Source: Mixophyes australis (taxonomy: Eukaryota > Chordata > Amphibia > Anura > Limnodynastidae). From it: 64,000 nt of DNA. Where the stretch lies: the NCBI GenBank assembly GCA_036250195.1, contig JAVHZZ010000004.1, forward strand, positions 161,198,727-161,262,726. The letters are read 5' to 3'. A program made the position numbers and the translations under genes. Below the pieces are notes generated by a model. It saw only the letters and a list, made by a program, of their open reading frames with translations. It had not been told where the DNA came from and ran no database searches. The number at the start of each line of letters is the position of its first letter. The first letter of the stretch is position 1. Positions 33,490-45,248 of this stretch are shown here, piece by piece.

Positions 33490-34660
33490 TGCTTCAACGA
33501 CACCCTGAGACATGAACCTACTCTTAGAGTAGAGGTTCCAAGGTATGGCCAGGGATAAGCCCAATAGGGGTGTACTATGCAGGGCATGTCAGTGGCACTC
33601 CCCAACTTATCATAGGTTAGTATCATGGTGGGATCCCTGGTGTTCCACCTAGGTTGAGAGGTATTCTCTGTCTCCTCCTGACACCACTCCTGGGTGTTTG
33701 ATCTTTCCCCCAACATCGCTTTTTTCCAGTTGACCTGGCACTTGTCTGTTGTGCACTTCAACTTCTGAAACCATCTCATCCGGACTTCGCACTGGCCCTC
33801 TCCGTAGACTTGGGATGTCGAACTGGTCCCTGATTATGAATGGCAGTTGTGATTTGTGCTGCCTATGATAGGTATTTATAGGACCTTTCTGTCCTTCCAG
33901 CTTACTCAATACACAGATGATACAGATATCTTAGACACCACTTCATAAGGTTCTTTTCTCCATTGGGTAGCCAGCTTATGTTTTCCAGGCATCCCCAAGC
34001 ACCAGAGCATAACTGTGTCTCCTGCATCTTGCACATTTTCTTTTATTATACTGTCATAACTAGTTTTGTTTCTCAAAACCAAGTCTGGTTCTCTTGAGCT
34101 ACTCTGTGAACTTCTCTTAGTTCTCTCGCAGTGTTTGAACATATTGTAGATGTTACCCCCCCTGAGTATGGAGCATCATTCCAAAACAGACATCTACTGA
34201 CACTCGAGCTTCTCTTCCAAACATAAGCCGGTATGGTGAGTATCCAGTAGAGAAGTTTTTTGTGAAATTGTAGGCATGCACCAGTTGACTATTATGCCTA
34301 CTACAATGTGCCTTCCTGTCAGTGCCCATCACATCGAAAAGGGTTTGATTAAACCTCTCTGGTTGTGGGTCTTCTTGTGGGTGAAAAGTTGTGGTTCGGG
34401 ATTTGCGTATCCCACACAATGCACTTATATCTCCTTAATTGGATAACTCTCGAAGTCTCGCTTGTGATCAGAGTGAATCCTAGCAGGAAGTTCGTAATGT
34501 ACAAAGAATTTCTCCAAATGGATTATCGCCACTGTTGTAGCACTCTGGACTTTAGCTGGGTAGTCTTGGCTATGTCTAGTGAAATGATCAGTCATTTCTA
34601 GTATAGTAGCGGTGTTACTTTCATCTGATTCTACAGAAACAAAATCAATGTGCCGGCTCT
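33490..34660 (-). pseudogene. Ty3/gypsy integrase remnant, lineage distinct from sushi
   Basis: The minus strand reads MTDHFTR, PARIHSD and PQPERFNQTL as the D, D and E blocks of a retroviral-type integrase core. GYSPYRLMFGREARVSVDV follows, then a C-terminal domain (LGMPGKHKLATQW). Stops and frame changes near 34430, 34150 and 33900 disable it. No RT or LTR was found nearby, so it is an isolated fragment. It lacks the chromodomain signature of the sushi elements. Confidence 0.75.
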
Positions 34661-34699
34661 ACATACAGATTGTTCTATTCCTTTCAAACTTTAAAACTA

Positions 34700-35820
34700 G
34701 GCACACAGACTAGCAGGATATGAAACGTGATAACAAGAAGGTACACCAAGCTTAGTCAAATGCACTTTATAAAAGGTAAAGTTTTAATTAGCAGGATGGT
34801 TTAAAAGTGATGCCAAGCGATTTCCTAAGACAGATTGCTATGTAGTAAATGGTAGAGAAAATTAAGTGCATAGATGCACTTAAAAAAAAGGAGAAGGGGC
34901 GTTCATCTGTGTAGTCAAATGGCAGCATTTGAGTAGATATATGTACTGCACCTTCATATTTTTTCTGTTTGTAAGTGAGCTTATCTATAACACTTTTAGC
35001 TGTTACATTTGTATAATTCTGGCATATGCTGCTATTTCGGAACATTACTTTATGTACCGTATACTTATGCAATTGATTTTTCTTATAATACCACATTCAA
35101 TGACTCATTTTATGCTCTGAATATCATGCATTCATTTCACAGCTTAAACTATTATAAATTGCAAGTATTGTTTCCACTATAAGAAAAGCGTACTCTCTGT
35201 AGGTGCAATATACTGCAACTTTGTTCCATAAATCCAGGGAAAATGTATTATTGAGTAATAAATACAACTATACAAGTATATTCTATGTAAGGAAAATATG
35301 ATGGGCAGATACCACTGACATTCTGGCTTAAAAATTGCTTCATGGTAAAATTAAAGGTTAAATACCCATCAAAGACAAGGTCAGCAGGATTCAGAATTTC
35401 TGTGATGCAGAATCCAAAAGATGGTTAGCAGGAGATTATGTGGAGCCTCATATCCTGAAAGAGATGAAAGAAGTCAAATCAAACTGGGGTGGAGGTGACG
35501 ATCAGGTCAGGTGACAAAGAGAGAGAACAAAAAAAAAATAGAGATCAAAGAATAGAAAGCTAATAGGATGATGAAAGAATAATTTTATAAAACAGGTGAA
35601 TGGGTGAATGGGGGGAAATGAATAATGTTAATGTTAGGCTTCTTGGAGGACTGGCATAAAGGAAATTATCTTTATGTGCATGCTAGTAAATAAAGATAAA
35701 AGAAAATAATAACTCAACTGGAATCTACTATTACTTTATGATTTGCAATAGGAGTATATGAATCCTTTGGCTTATTATTTAGCACAGCATAGTCGAAAAA
35801 CAGTTCTCAAATTCATGCTT
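34700..35820. other. unassigned
   Basis: No supported feature. Confidence 0.4.
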
Positions 35821-35833
35821 CATAAACTGCTTT

Positions 35834-35844
35834 ATGTATATATA

Positions 35845-35892
<48 letters not shown>

Positions 35893-36335
35893 TATGCCTA
35901 GTGGTGTGTGTGAAAAAAAAAACTAAGCTGCAGCGCCACCTGCTGGGCAGAGTTATACACTGACCTATATATTTCTTGAAGGAGAAGTGACAGTTGGGAG
36001 TGGTTGGTGGTTGCCGGGGGCGACAGTGGGGAGTTTTTGACACCTTAAGTAGCTTGATGAAGGATGTGGCGATGAAGATGAAGGATGAGGTGATGGAGAA
36101 AAATGATGAGGTGGTGACATGTGGACAAAACCACGTTAAAAAAGGGCGCTTGCGTCGGGGAGTAACGCTCTTCCCCTGAGGAGGCCTGGGCTATGGCCCA
36201 AATGCATGACAAGAACCTTTTTAACACCTTAAGTAGCTTGATTTGACTAGAATGCATGAGTATCATGCACGGGTTAACTTGTATATATATATATTTCTAT
36301 AACATGCAAATGCCTAGTAGTGTAAGTAAGAAATA
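35834..36335 (+). repeat. TA microsatellite and flanking duplicated motif
   Basis: A TA run at 35834-35894 is followed by ATGCCTAGTGGTGTGTG; a similar ATGCCTAGTAGTGTAAG occurs at 36309 after another TA run. Between them CACCTTAAGTAGCTTGAT occurs twice (about 36041 and 36224). This looks like an unclassified interspersed repeat. Confidence 0.55.
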
Positions 36336-36515
36336 TTTGTCTATGCACAATATGAATGTATAACTTAAGTGAATGAAAGCAAAGAAAAAAGATGGAAGGA
36401 GGGAAGGACACAGGAAACTGAGGCTGGCTCCAAGGCCCCCGACAGGTCCGGGGGTGGACGAGCATACTAATGAGAAAACACGTCAAACATCAACAGGTTT
36501 TTAGGAACAGCAGGT

Positions 36516-37221
36516 AACTGCTGTTCTCTTTTTGGCTGCTGCAGTGTTGTTTTCAGACTGAGTGTGATCACCTGAACTCCTCTCACCTGCAGCTCTATCT
36601 GACACCTGCCCTGATTGGCTACTTACTGGTTTAAATACCTGTCAGCTTCACTCTGCCTTTGCCGGTTATAGCGTTCACATGCTTGCTTCTCCATGCTCCT
36701 GGTTCTGTGATTTGTCTGCCAGTTTCCTGATTGATACCCGTTGTGATCCCTGCCTGGATACCGACCTTGCCTGTTTGCTCATGACCTTGACGTCTGCCTG
36801 AATACTGACCTTGTTTGTTTGTTCGTGGCCCTGCCTTCTACTTGGATTCAGACTTTGCCTTTTCATCTGAGAGATCTCCTCCCATCTGCAGGATCGTGGT
36901 GCCAGCTATCCGCTCCATCAGGCTCACCTGTGTCTGCAGTGTTTCAAAGTACAGATTTACTGCTCCATCTTGCTCCAGCATTTTCCCTGCCACTGTGCTG
37001 CTCTCTAGCTCCATCTCACTTGGGCCACAGCTGGTACTACACCATCCTCTACTCCACACTGCCAGTCTGTATTACTGGTGGAGGTTGGTACTGCATCATG
37101 TTACCATCATCATCATCATCATTTATTTATATAGCGTCACTAATTCCGCAGCGCTGTTCAGAGAACTCATTCACATCAGTCCCTGCCCCATTGGAGCTTA
37201 CAGTCTAAATTCCCTAATATA

Positions 37222-37263
<42 letters not shown>

Positions 37264-37727
37264 GAGAACGAGACAGACAGTGAGGGAGAGACTAGGATCA
37301 ATTTTGATAGCAGCCAATTAACCTACAAGTATGTTTTTGGAGTGTGTGAGGAAACCCTAGAGGAAACCCACTCAAACACAGGGAGAACATACAAACTCCA
37401 CACAGATAAGGCCATGGTCAGGAATCAAACTCATGATCCCAGTTCTGTAAGGCAGAAGTGCTAACCACTAGGCCACTGTGCTGCCCACTGTTACTACTCA
37501 GTGTTCCTGCTTAATCTGGTCCAGGAGTATCTCTGCTCAGCACCCCACTGCCAAGTCCTCTGTGGTGCCTACCGGCCGGAGTTAAGTTATCACTACTCGA
37601 GAATAAGTCCTGGGGACAACCAAGTACCAGCGAACGTATCCGGTTCTATGGGAAAGGGAGTTGCTATAGGTGAAGCTCTCGTCAACAACAGGTTCTAATA
37701 ACTCAACTCATAGGGTGATTCGTGACA
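36516..37727 (+). repeat. solo-LTR-like block carrying a SINE
   Basis: A TTTAAATA box near 36632, CT-rich leader-like sequence and an end at CGTGACA (37721-37727) followed by CAGGT resemble sushi-type LTRs. CAGGT also occurs at 36511-36515, which would be the 5-bp duplication, but the expected TG start is not preserved. The full-length SINE at 37105-37488 interrupts it. Confidence 0.5.
37105..37488 (-). mobile_element. full-length tRNA-derived SINE
   Basis: On the minus strand it begins GGGCAGCACAGTGGCCTAGTG (A-box-like, GTGGCCTAGTGGTTAGCA), then GAGTTTGATTCC (B-box-like), the shared body, a (GT)n run and the tail GCTATATAAATAAATGATG. TGTTAC flanks both sides (37099-37104, 37489-37494). The tail resembles that of the L2 fragment at 55316, as expected for a SINE using L2 enzymes. 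Confidence 0.88.
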
Positions 37728-38248
37728 CAGGTGAGTGTAAGAGTAAATGTGTAAGGGTAAAGGTAAGGGCAGTTTGATAGGTTGAATTGTTAAAGTAGTA
37801 CCATAGACTCCAGAGCTGGATGAATTTATGGGTATTATCGTTAAGGGAAGCAGATATTTTCTCCACAGTCTCAAGGTGCCATATTATATTATGCATCTGG
37901 TAGATAGAAATTAACAGAAATAAATGGTTTGCTGGACGAAATAAAAACGAAAATGTTTAGTTATACTGTAAGCTTTGTACTACTTTCTGGTCTCTGTATT
38001 TCTATTTATTGCAGTTTAAAGACCAGAGTGGGAGACATAAGAAGGCAATCCAGTAGTTCTGTGTCAGCCTGTGAAGGTTAAATTCCTTTTCAGACCTTGT
38101 GAAACTATTTGCTCAAGATAAGATGCGAATTCTGGAGAAGATTAAACAAAGATATTCATTTTTGTTTTTCTCTTTGGTACTAAGGGGTATATAACGTAAT
38201 TGATTCTAATTGTAATGGATGTGTCTTTAACCAATTGTGAGCATTGTC
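37728..38248. other. unassigned
   Basis: No supported feature. Confidence 0.4.
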
Positions 38249-38254
38249 CTTATC

Positions 38255-38355
38255 TTTTTTTTTTTTAATATATTTTATTGAAGTTTTTCCAAAGTAGGAG
38301 GTACAGAAAAAGCGAAGGGACCAAATCCCAGCACTAAAGATAAGTAAATTGGATA
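38255..38355 (-). mobile_element. short retroposed 3' end with poly(A)
   Basis: On the minus strand a short sequence with AATAAAATATATT ends in a poly(A) run. CTTATC flanks both sides (38249-38254, 38356-38361). This is a severely 5'-truncated LINE or mRNA-derived insertion. Confidence 0.65.
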
Positions 38356-38361
38356 CTTATC

Positions 38362-40237
38362 TTTTACCCTGCGATGTCATATTGGATATAAAATGTTAGC
38401 CAAGTGTAATAATAGGTGTATCTACTCATTACTGAGCTAGGTATTCACATATAAGTGGCTTGAAATAATGAAATAAACAACAAAACTTGCTTTCATCTAA
38501 ACTGAGTTTAAAGTTTTGGTGTTTCTTGATAAATTGCCATAACACACGTTCTTCCAGTGGCTAGCAATTAGGGCACATTGAGAATCTGAACTGTTAATTT
38601 GGAGGATTTATCCAGGCCCTCTAATTATAGGCCCAGTATTTTTACTATTGATCCTATATTCATACACCGCCACCACTGGCTCCCAAAACAACTCTAGGGG
38701 GGGGGGTAAATATATCAAAGAGCGATTTTTGCAAATCGCCAGTATCTGGCAAGTTTAGCTTTTAAAGCCATTGCCGCTTTAAATTTACCATGCAAAGTCT
38801 CCGGTTATCAGCTATTTTTAAAAATAGCTATTTCAAATAGTTACCTCTAGGACGTGGTTTATGCCACAACACTCTGGACATCCAGATCAAGCAAACCAAA
38901 ATGTCGAGACTAACTGCAAAAAAATAAATAAGAAAAAATAGCTAAACATATATATATATATTATAAAATTAATATTATGTTCAATGTTGCTTATTCTTTC
39001 GAGATGTCTTCAAAAAACTGTATGTTTTAAATATTTATAACAAAAAAATGAAAATGAAATAATGATATATGCTATAAATTGTATTTAATTTAGTGTTTTA
39101 AAGTGCCTTATGGTCTATATTTGCTAATCCAAGGTATCCAAAATGTTATTGTATTTTAACTCATTATCTATGTTCAAATATTTTATCACATTATTTCCCA
39201 TTGTAATCAATTTGGTCAGTGTAGGGAATTAATTTTCCATCCATAGTTTTGCAATTTCTTTCCTACCAAAAACCAATAGTTCCCCTTACAGCTTCAATGC
39301 ATGCATTGTCTGTATTGAGTTCATCTAGCCATCCTACTATGAATGTAAATGGGTTCTCATCCAGCCTAACCTCATATATAGATTTGAATCCCTTCAATAT
39401 AACCACCCCTGAATCTCGAAAGAATAAAGTCTCCAGTGCCTAAATGTCATTTAATAAATTCTTTATTTGAGTATAACTTGGCTTTAAAAGGCTGTGTAGT
39501 GCGCTGCAAAATTTGAATTTTTGTTGTATATATTATATTCTAAAATATTATAAAGAGTGTGCATAGAAAGGTCAGGGCAGGGGCAAAAGAGTGCATTATT
39601 GGTAGATGCCAGGTAATGCTGCTGTCGCTTCCTGGGCCTCCCTCTCTGCTCTTTTTGTAATAATTAGACAAGTGAATCATGTATAACTATTTTGCTTATG
39701 CCTATCTCCATACCTACCAATTCCTGTCCCTGGGTCCTATTAATAACATTTTTGCTAAACAACATCAGAAAACTAACCACTAACCCTCACCCCGCTTACA
39801 CAATGATATAAGTATAAGCACAAAAGCTTCCAGCTTCCCAATGGACATTTTTAAATAGTTTAGAAAATTCAAAAAAAAGTGGTACCTGTCTTCTTTCGTT
39901 TTCCTGAACATAATATTTAGATCATGGTAACTTAGAATCCTCCAGGGACGAACCTGTGTGGAACTTCTGGTGATGGGTCTCTAGTTGATGTGAGCATGTT
40001 CCACTGAAAATGTCTGTCAGGGTTCCCAGTATGCAAACCATGGAGAGTTGTTGAGAATGAAAACAGAGTTAATACTTATAGTACAAGTCCATAAATGCTA
40101 GAGGTAAGAGAGACAGAGTCCAATGAAAAGGATAATACAAAGGTAGAAGTAGTTAAAACAAAAGACAGGAGATATTGGCAGTAGTAGTTGCAACAGTAGG
40201 ATAAAGCACTGAATAAATGGCAGGAAATGAGCGCTGC
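38362..40237. other. unassigned
   Basis: AT-rich. A G9 run with GCGATTTTTGCAAATCGCC near 38698-38745 recalls the repeat family at 18190 and 63310. Nothing else supported. Confidence 0.4.
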
Positions 40238-41922
40238 TGTCACGGGCACTAGGAGTCTTTACCAAGTATCACCCGCTGATGGTCTTATCAGAGCAGTAGA
40301 GTTGGTATATGATACTCTGGTGGCAGGGTGATAATGGAACTGGAAACAGCAGATGGTTAGAGAATGCTCAGAAAGTCTATGACTAGCAGCACTGGTAAAC
40401 AATAGGTAACTGAACACGAGGATCCGGATGGACAAGGACACGTGAGGGTAGTCAGTGGTCTGCGCACGGCAAGTTGTACCACTGCTATGGTGAGAAGGAA
40501 TGTCCAGGAGTAATAAGGAGGTGGAAGTCAGCGGTCTGCGTATAGCAAGTTGTACCGCTGTCTGTAGTGAAAGAATGGAATCCAGGTGAAGGTAACGGGG
40601 AAGTCAGTGGTCTGCGTGTAGCAAGTTGTACCACTGCTTATGTGAGAGGATATATGCAACTGGTGACACAGGGAAACAGGAATCAGTGGTCTGCCTCTAG
40701 CAAGTTGTACCACTGAATATATATGTGAGGAAGGACATGAGGAGATAAATGCAATGCAGAGTCTACACGGGTACACTGAACTTGATCCCACGTTGAACTG
40801 CACACAATAATAATAATGAATGAACAGCACTGCACAAATAAACAAAGTCTCTAGAATAGTCCAGCAAAAGGAAACACAGTCAATAATAGCAATAGTCTCA
40901 GAGGATGGAAACTCCGGAGGAGAACAACTCAGTCCAGATGGATATGCAATACACCAGCACAGTCAATGAGAAGTATGCATACCGTGGTTCAGATGAGCAG
41001 GCTGTTAGAGATAGCTGCAGGGATACCTGAGCGGCAGGGAACTGACGAGATGAGAAGTCCTTGCAGAATGGAAGCGGCAGGTAGGTGCAGCGCACTGTAG
41101 GTAGGCCAGCAAGGACGACAAAATACTCAGGAAGCAGTAGTATATCGGATAGAACAGCAGGAGACCACGGGAGAGCTGAAGCGATGTAGCAGAGCTGGAA
41201 GCCGAGGAGCGTAGACTCGATGCTAACAGGCAAGTTGACACAAATGGACACACTGTAGAAGCAGTAGGCAGCGGGTCAGCCGACGGCAGGTAGAATGCAG
41301 ACTGGAGCGCTGAGACGAGCAGGACTCTGTAGACACGCTGAAGTAGCTAACAGGAATCAGCTGGAACAGTAGCGATGTAACACAGGAGAGTTGGAGAGAT
41401 CTGTAACTTGTTAGACACACGGAGGCAGCGGATAGGAATCAGCTGCTGGAGTCACGATGAAACACAGGAGAGTTTGAAGTAATCTGTAACTGTAGATATA
41501 CGGAGGCAGCGGATAGGAATCAGCTGCTGGAGTCACGATGAAACACAGGAGAGTTTGCAGTCATCTGAAACTGTAGATATACGGAGGCAGCGGATAGGAA
41601 TCAGCTGCTGAAGTCACTAGGAACACGAGGAGTAGAAGTGGTCTGGAAACCACAAACGGCAAACAGGAATCAGCATAAGCTGAACACACAATAAGGGCAC
41701 TGGAACACCTTCAGAGACTCATGAGGAATGAGACTCCAAGATCAGGCCACGTGGTATTGACCACAGGTGCTTAATATAGGGAGTGTTGCCTGATCAGCCA
41801 ATTAAGTTAAAGGAACAGAACTGAAGGTTAGAAGGGACTGCACATGCACAGTACCTCATTATAATGGACGGACACGGTTCCTAGCTACCTTAGAAGTAGC
41901 ACTCACAGTCCGGTGAGTGACA
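40238..41922 (-). repeat. 3' LTR of chromovirus
   Basis: It is 1685 bp, starting TGTCACTCACC and ending GTGCCCGTGACA on the minus strand. The last 64 or so bases next to the interior also encode the C-terminus of Pol. It contains two tandem-repeat blocks: four stem-loop units at 40453-40730 and about 85-bp units at 41340-41620. Confidence 0.93.
40453..40730 (-). repeat. four 76-79 bp stem-loop units in LTR leader
   Basis: Units start at 40453, 40529, 40605 and 40684. Each contains CAGTGGTCTGC, five variable bases, GCAAGTTGT and ACCACTG, forming a 7-bp stem CAGTGGT/ACCACTG. In the second unit both arms change together (CAGCGGT/ACCGCTG). The same array is in the other LTR at 46377-46640. Confidence 0.85.
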
Positions 41923-44900
41923 GTACCCCCCCTTTTAAAGGTGGGCACAGAACACCTGGAACCGGGTTTGTCCGGAAATTTGGTATAGAGCTTTTTCAAG
42001 AGGGCTGGAGCGTTGAGATCTTCAGCTTTGATCCATGAACGCTCCTCAGGACCAAAGCCTTTCCAATGCACGAGGAAACGAAGAACTCCTCGCGAAATTT
42101 TAGCATCCAAAACCTGAGTAATCTCAAAGTCTTCCTCCTGATGAACTTGAAGTGGCCGAGGTGCTGAAGGAGGGACCGAGAAACGGTTGATGATGAGAGG
42201 TTTGAGCAAGGAAACATGGAAGGCGTTGGAAATACGAAGACTCTTGGGAAGTAAAAGTTTGAAGCAAACTGGATTTATAACTTGAATGATCCTATATGGA
42301 CCAATAAAACGGGGAGCAAATTTCATGGATGGAACCTTCAAACGAATATTCTTAGTAGATAGCCACACCCGGTCTCCGACTTTCAATGGTGGAACAGCCC
42401 GTCTCTTTTTGTCCGCAAAAGACTTATATCTGGCAGATGTCTTCTTTAAACAGGTTTTTACCTGAGCCCAAATATTTTTGAAGGTTTGACACAAAGTCTC
42501 AACAGCAGGAACTTTGGTGGGCGGGAGGGCAGGAAATTCCGGGAAAGACGGATGGTGACCGTAAACCACAAAGATTGGAGTTTTAGACGATGACTCATGG
42601 TACATGTTGTTATGAGCGAATTCAGCCCAAGGAAGTAATTCTACCCAGTTGTCTTGATTGGCTGACGAGAACATCCTTAAGAAAGTCTCAAGATCTTGGT
42701 TGACTCTTTCAGTTTGTCCGTTCGATTGAGGATGGTAGGAAGATGAGAGTGCTAATAGTATGCCCAAGGTCTTGCAAAGGGCCCGCCAGAATCTGGAAAC
42801 GAATTGTACTCCTCTATCTGACACGATCTCGGACGGACATCCATGAATACGGAAAATTTCTCTAATGAAATGTTCAGCCAGGGTAGAAGAAGAAGGTAAA
42901 CCAGACATCTTCAAAAATCTATCCACCACTACCCAAATGGTGTTGCAATTCTTACTAGGAGGAAGCTCAGTAACAAAGTCCATACTAATATGGGTCCAAG
43001 GCTTAGATGGAATGGGTAGTGGCTGAAGCAACCCCGCTGGAGTTCTGCGGGGGGTCTTGAACTGGGAGCATAAATCGCATGCCGCGATAAACTCTTTGAC
43101 ATCTCTCCTCATAGAAGGCCACCAATAACTTCGAGAGAGGATTTCAAAGGTCTTGCGTTCACCAGCGTGTCCAGAGAAACGAGAAGAGTGAAACCATGAA
43201 AGGATTTTTTTCCTAAGAGCAGGAGGCACGAGGGTCTTCCCAAATGGTAGCACTTTAGTGGAAGAAGTAGCCAGAGAAACACATTTGGGGTCTAATATAA
43301 AGTGGTTAGGAATCTCTTCAACGTCTGAGGACGCCACAAAGGCTCGAGATAGAGCGTCTGCTTTTTTATTCTTTGCAGCTGGTTTGAAGGTTATGATTAG
43401 ATCAAAATGGGAAAAGAAAAGAGACCATCTTGCCTGACGAGGATTTAGACATTGAGCAGACTGTAGGTATGACAAATTTTTATGATCCGTAAAAATTGTC
43501 ACCCGATGACGAGCTCCCTCTAAGAAATATCTCCACTCCTCCAATGCTACTTTAATAGCCAGCAACTCCTTGTCCCCGATGGTGTAATTCTTATCCGCAG
43601 GCAGAAGACCCCGAGAGTAAAAGGCACAAGGATGGAATTTTTGTTGCTCCGATTTCTGGGAGAGAATGGCTCCTAAACCAACATTAGAGGCGTCTACTTC
43701 TAGGAAGAAGGGAAGCGTCACATCAGGCTGTCGAAGGATGGGAGCAGAGGAGAAGGACTCTTTAAGAAATTGAAAGGCTTGGAGAACCTCAGATGACCAT
43801 TGCTTAGTATTGGCCCCTTTGCGAGTTAGAGCCACAATGGGAGATGCAATTGAAGAGAAGTCTTGAATGAAGCGTCTCTAGTAGTTGGCAAAGCCTAAAA
43901 AACGCTGAATGGCACGAAGAGTAGTTGGCTGAGGACAAAGTAACACAGCATTCACCTTTTCTGGATGCATTTGTAGACCAACTCCGGAAACAATATAACC
44001 CAAAAATGGAATCTGGGGCAACTCAAATGAACATTTTTCTAATTTACAGAATAATGAATTTTTCCGGAGTCTGGAAAGAACTTCGGCCACTTGTTGGTGA
44101 TGTGAAGGCAGGTCTTGGGAAAAGATGAGTATGTCGTCCAGATATACTACGACACATACATATAACAAGTCCCAAAAGATCTCGTTAATGAAGCCCTGGA
44201 AAACAGCAGGGGCATTACATAACCCGAAGGGCATTACTAAGTATTCATAATGCCCATCTCTGGTGTTAAAAGCTGTTTTCCATTCGTCACCGGACCTGAT
44301 TCTAATCAAGTTGTAGGCACCACGAAGATCCAACTTAGTAAAAATCCGGGCTCCCTTGATCCGATCAAACAACTCAGTAATCAGAGGAATGGGATACCGA
44401 TTTTTGATAGTGATAGCATTAAGTCCACGAAAATCTATGCAAGGGCGTAATGATCCATCTTTCTTCTTCACGAAGAAGAACCCAGCTCCAGCGGGAGAAG
44501 TAGAAGGTCGAATAAATCCTCGCTGGAGATTCTCTTGGATGTATTCAGCAGTAGCCTGAGTCTCAGGTAATGAAAGTGGATACACACAACCCCTAGGAGG
44601 AGTCTTGCCAGGTAACAGGTCAATCGGACAATCCCATGAATGATGAGGGGGAAGACGTTCAGACTGAGCTTTATCAAAGACGTCGGCAAATGAAGCATAC
44701 TGAGGAGGAAGTCCCGGTGAGGAAGGTGAAATGGAGGTTTGCTGTATTTTACGAGGAACAACACGAGAAAGACAATGTTGATGACATTCAGGTCCCCAAG
44801 ACATAACTTGAGGAGTGCGCCAGTCAATCTGGGGAGAATGACATTGAAGCCATGGAAGGCCTAAAACAATCGGACTTGTAGTAACAGGAAGGATTAAAAA

Positions 44901-45248
44901 CGAAATTTCTTCTCGGTGTAGAACACCAATCTGAAGGGTCACTGAAGACGTACTTTGGGTGATGAGACCGTTGATAATACGTGATCCATCGATAGCAGTC
45001 ACCGTAATAGGAGTCTTCAGGGTAATCACTGGTAGGGACCATTGATTTACAAGGGATTCAGAAATGAAATTTCCCGCAGCTCCTGAATCAATCAGAGCAT
45101 GGGACTCAAAAGACTTAGTAGCAAATGAAATGGTAACGTCAAATGCACAGATTTTCGATTTCGTAGAAGATGGAGAGGACTCCAGGGACCCTAACTTCAC
45201 CTCTCCAGAACTAGTTAGGGCCTGGCATTTCCCGATTTTTTGGGGCAT
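41859..45248 (-). pseudogene. pol: Pol polyprotein (PR-RT-RH-IN-chromodomain) with one stop
   Basis: Pol replicates and integrates the element. Counting from plus 45248: protease DSGA at D54; RT with [28 protein letters not shown] and YLDD at 369-372. An in-frame TAG at 43878-43880 follows FLGFANY; the same frame then continues without interruption. After it come RNase H (EVDAS, KELLAIKVALEEW, FTDHKN), the integrase HHCC region, the DDE core ([19 protein letters not shown]) and a chromodomain (LVHWKGFGPEERSW). Compared with the copy at 11846, six residues are missing after VVVDRFLKM in the integrase core. The last residues (about 21) are encoded by the 3' LTR. Apart from the stop and that deletion the reading frame is clean. 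Confidence 0.92.
41923..41942 (-). other. polypurine tract
   Basis: On the minus strand CTTTAAAAGGGGGGGTAC directly precedes the 3' LTR. It primes plus-strand synthesis, and the GGGGGTAC end equals that of the element at 1312-5577. It overlaps the end of pol. Confidence 0.85.

Noticed and set aside
37105..37488. tRNA gene
   Set aside because: A- and B-box-like sequences are present but the cloverleaf is degraded and the body and tail are those of a SINE.
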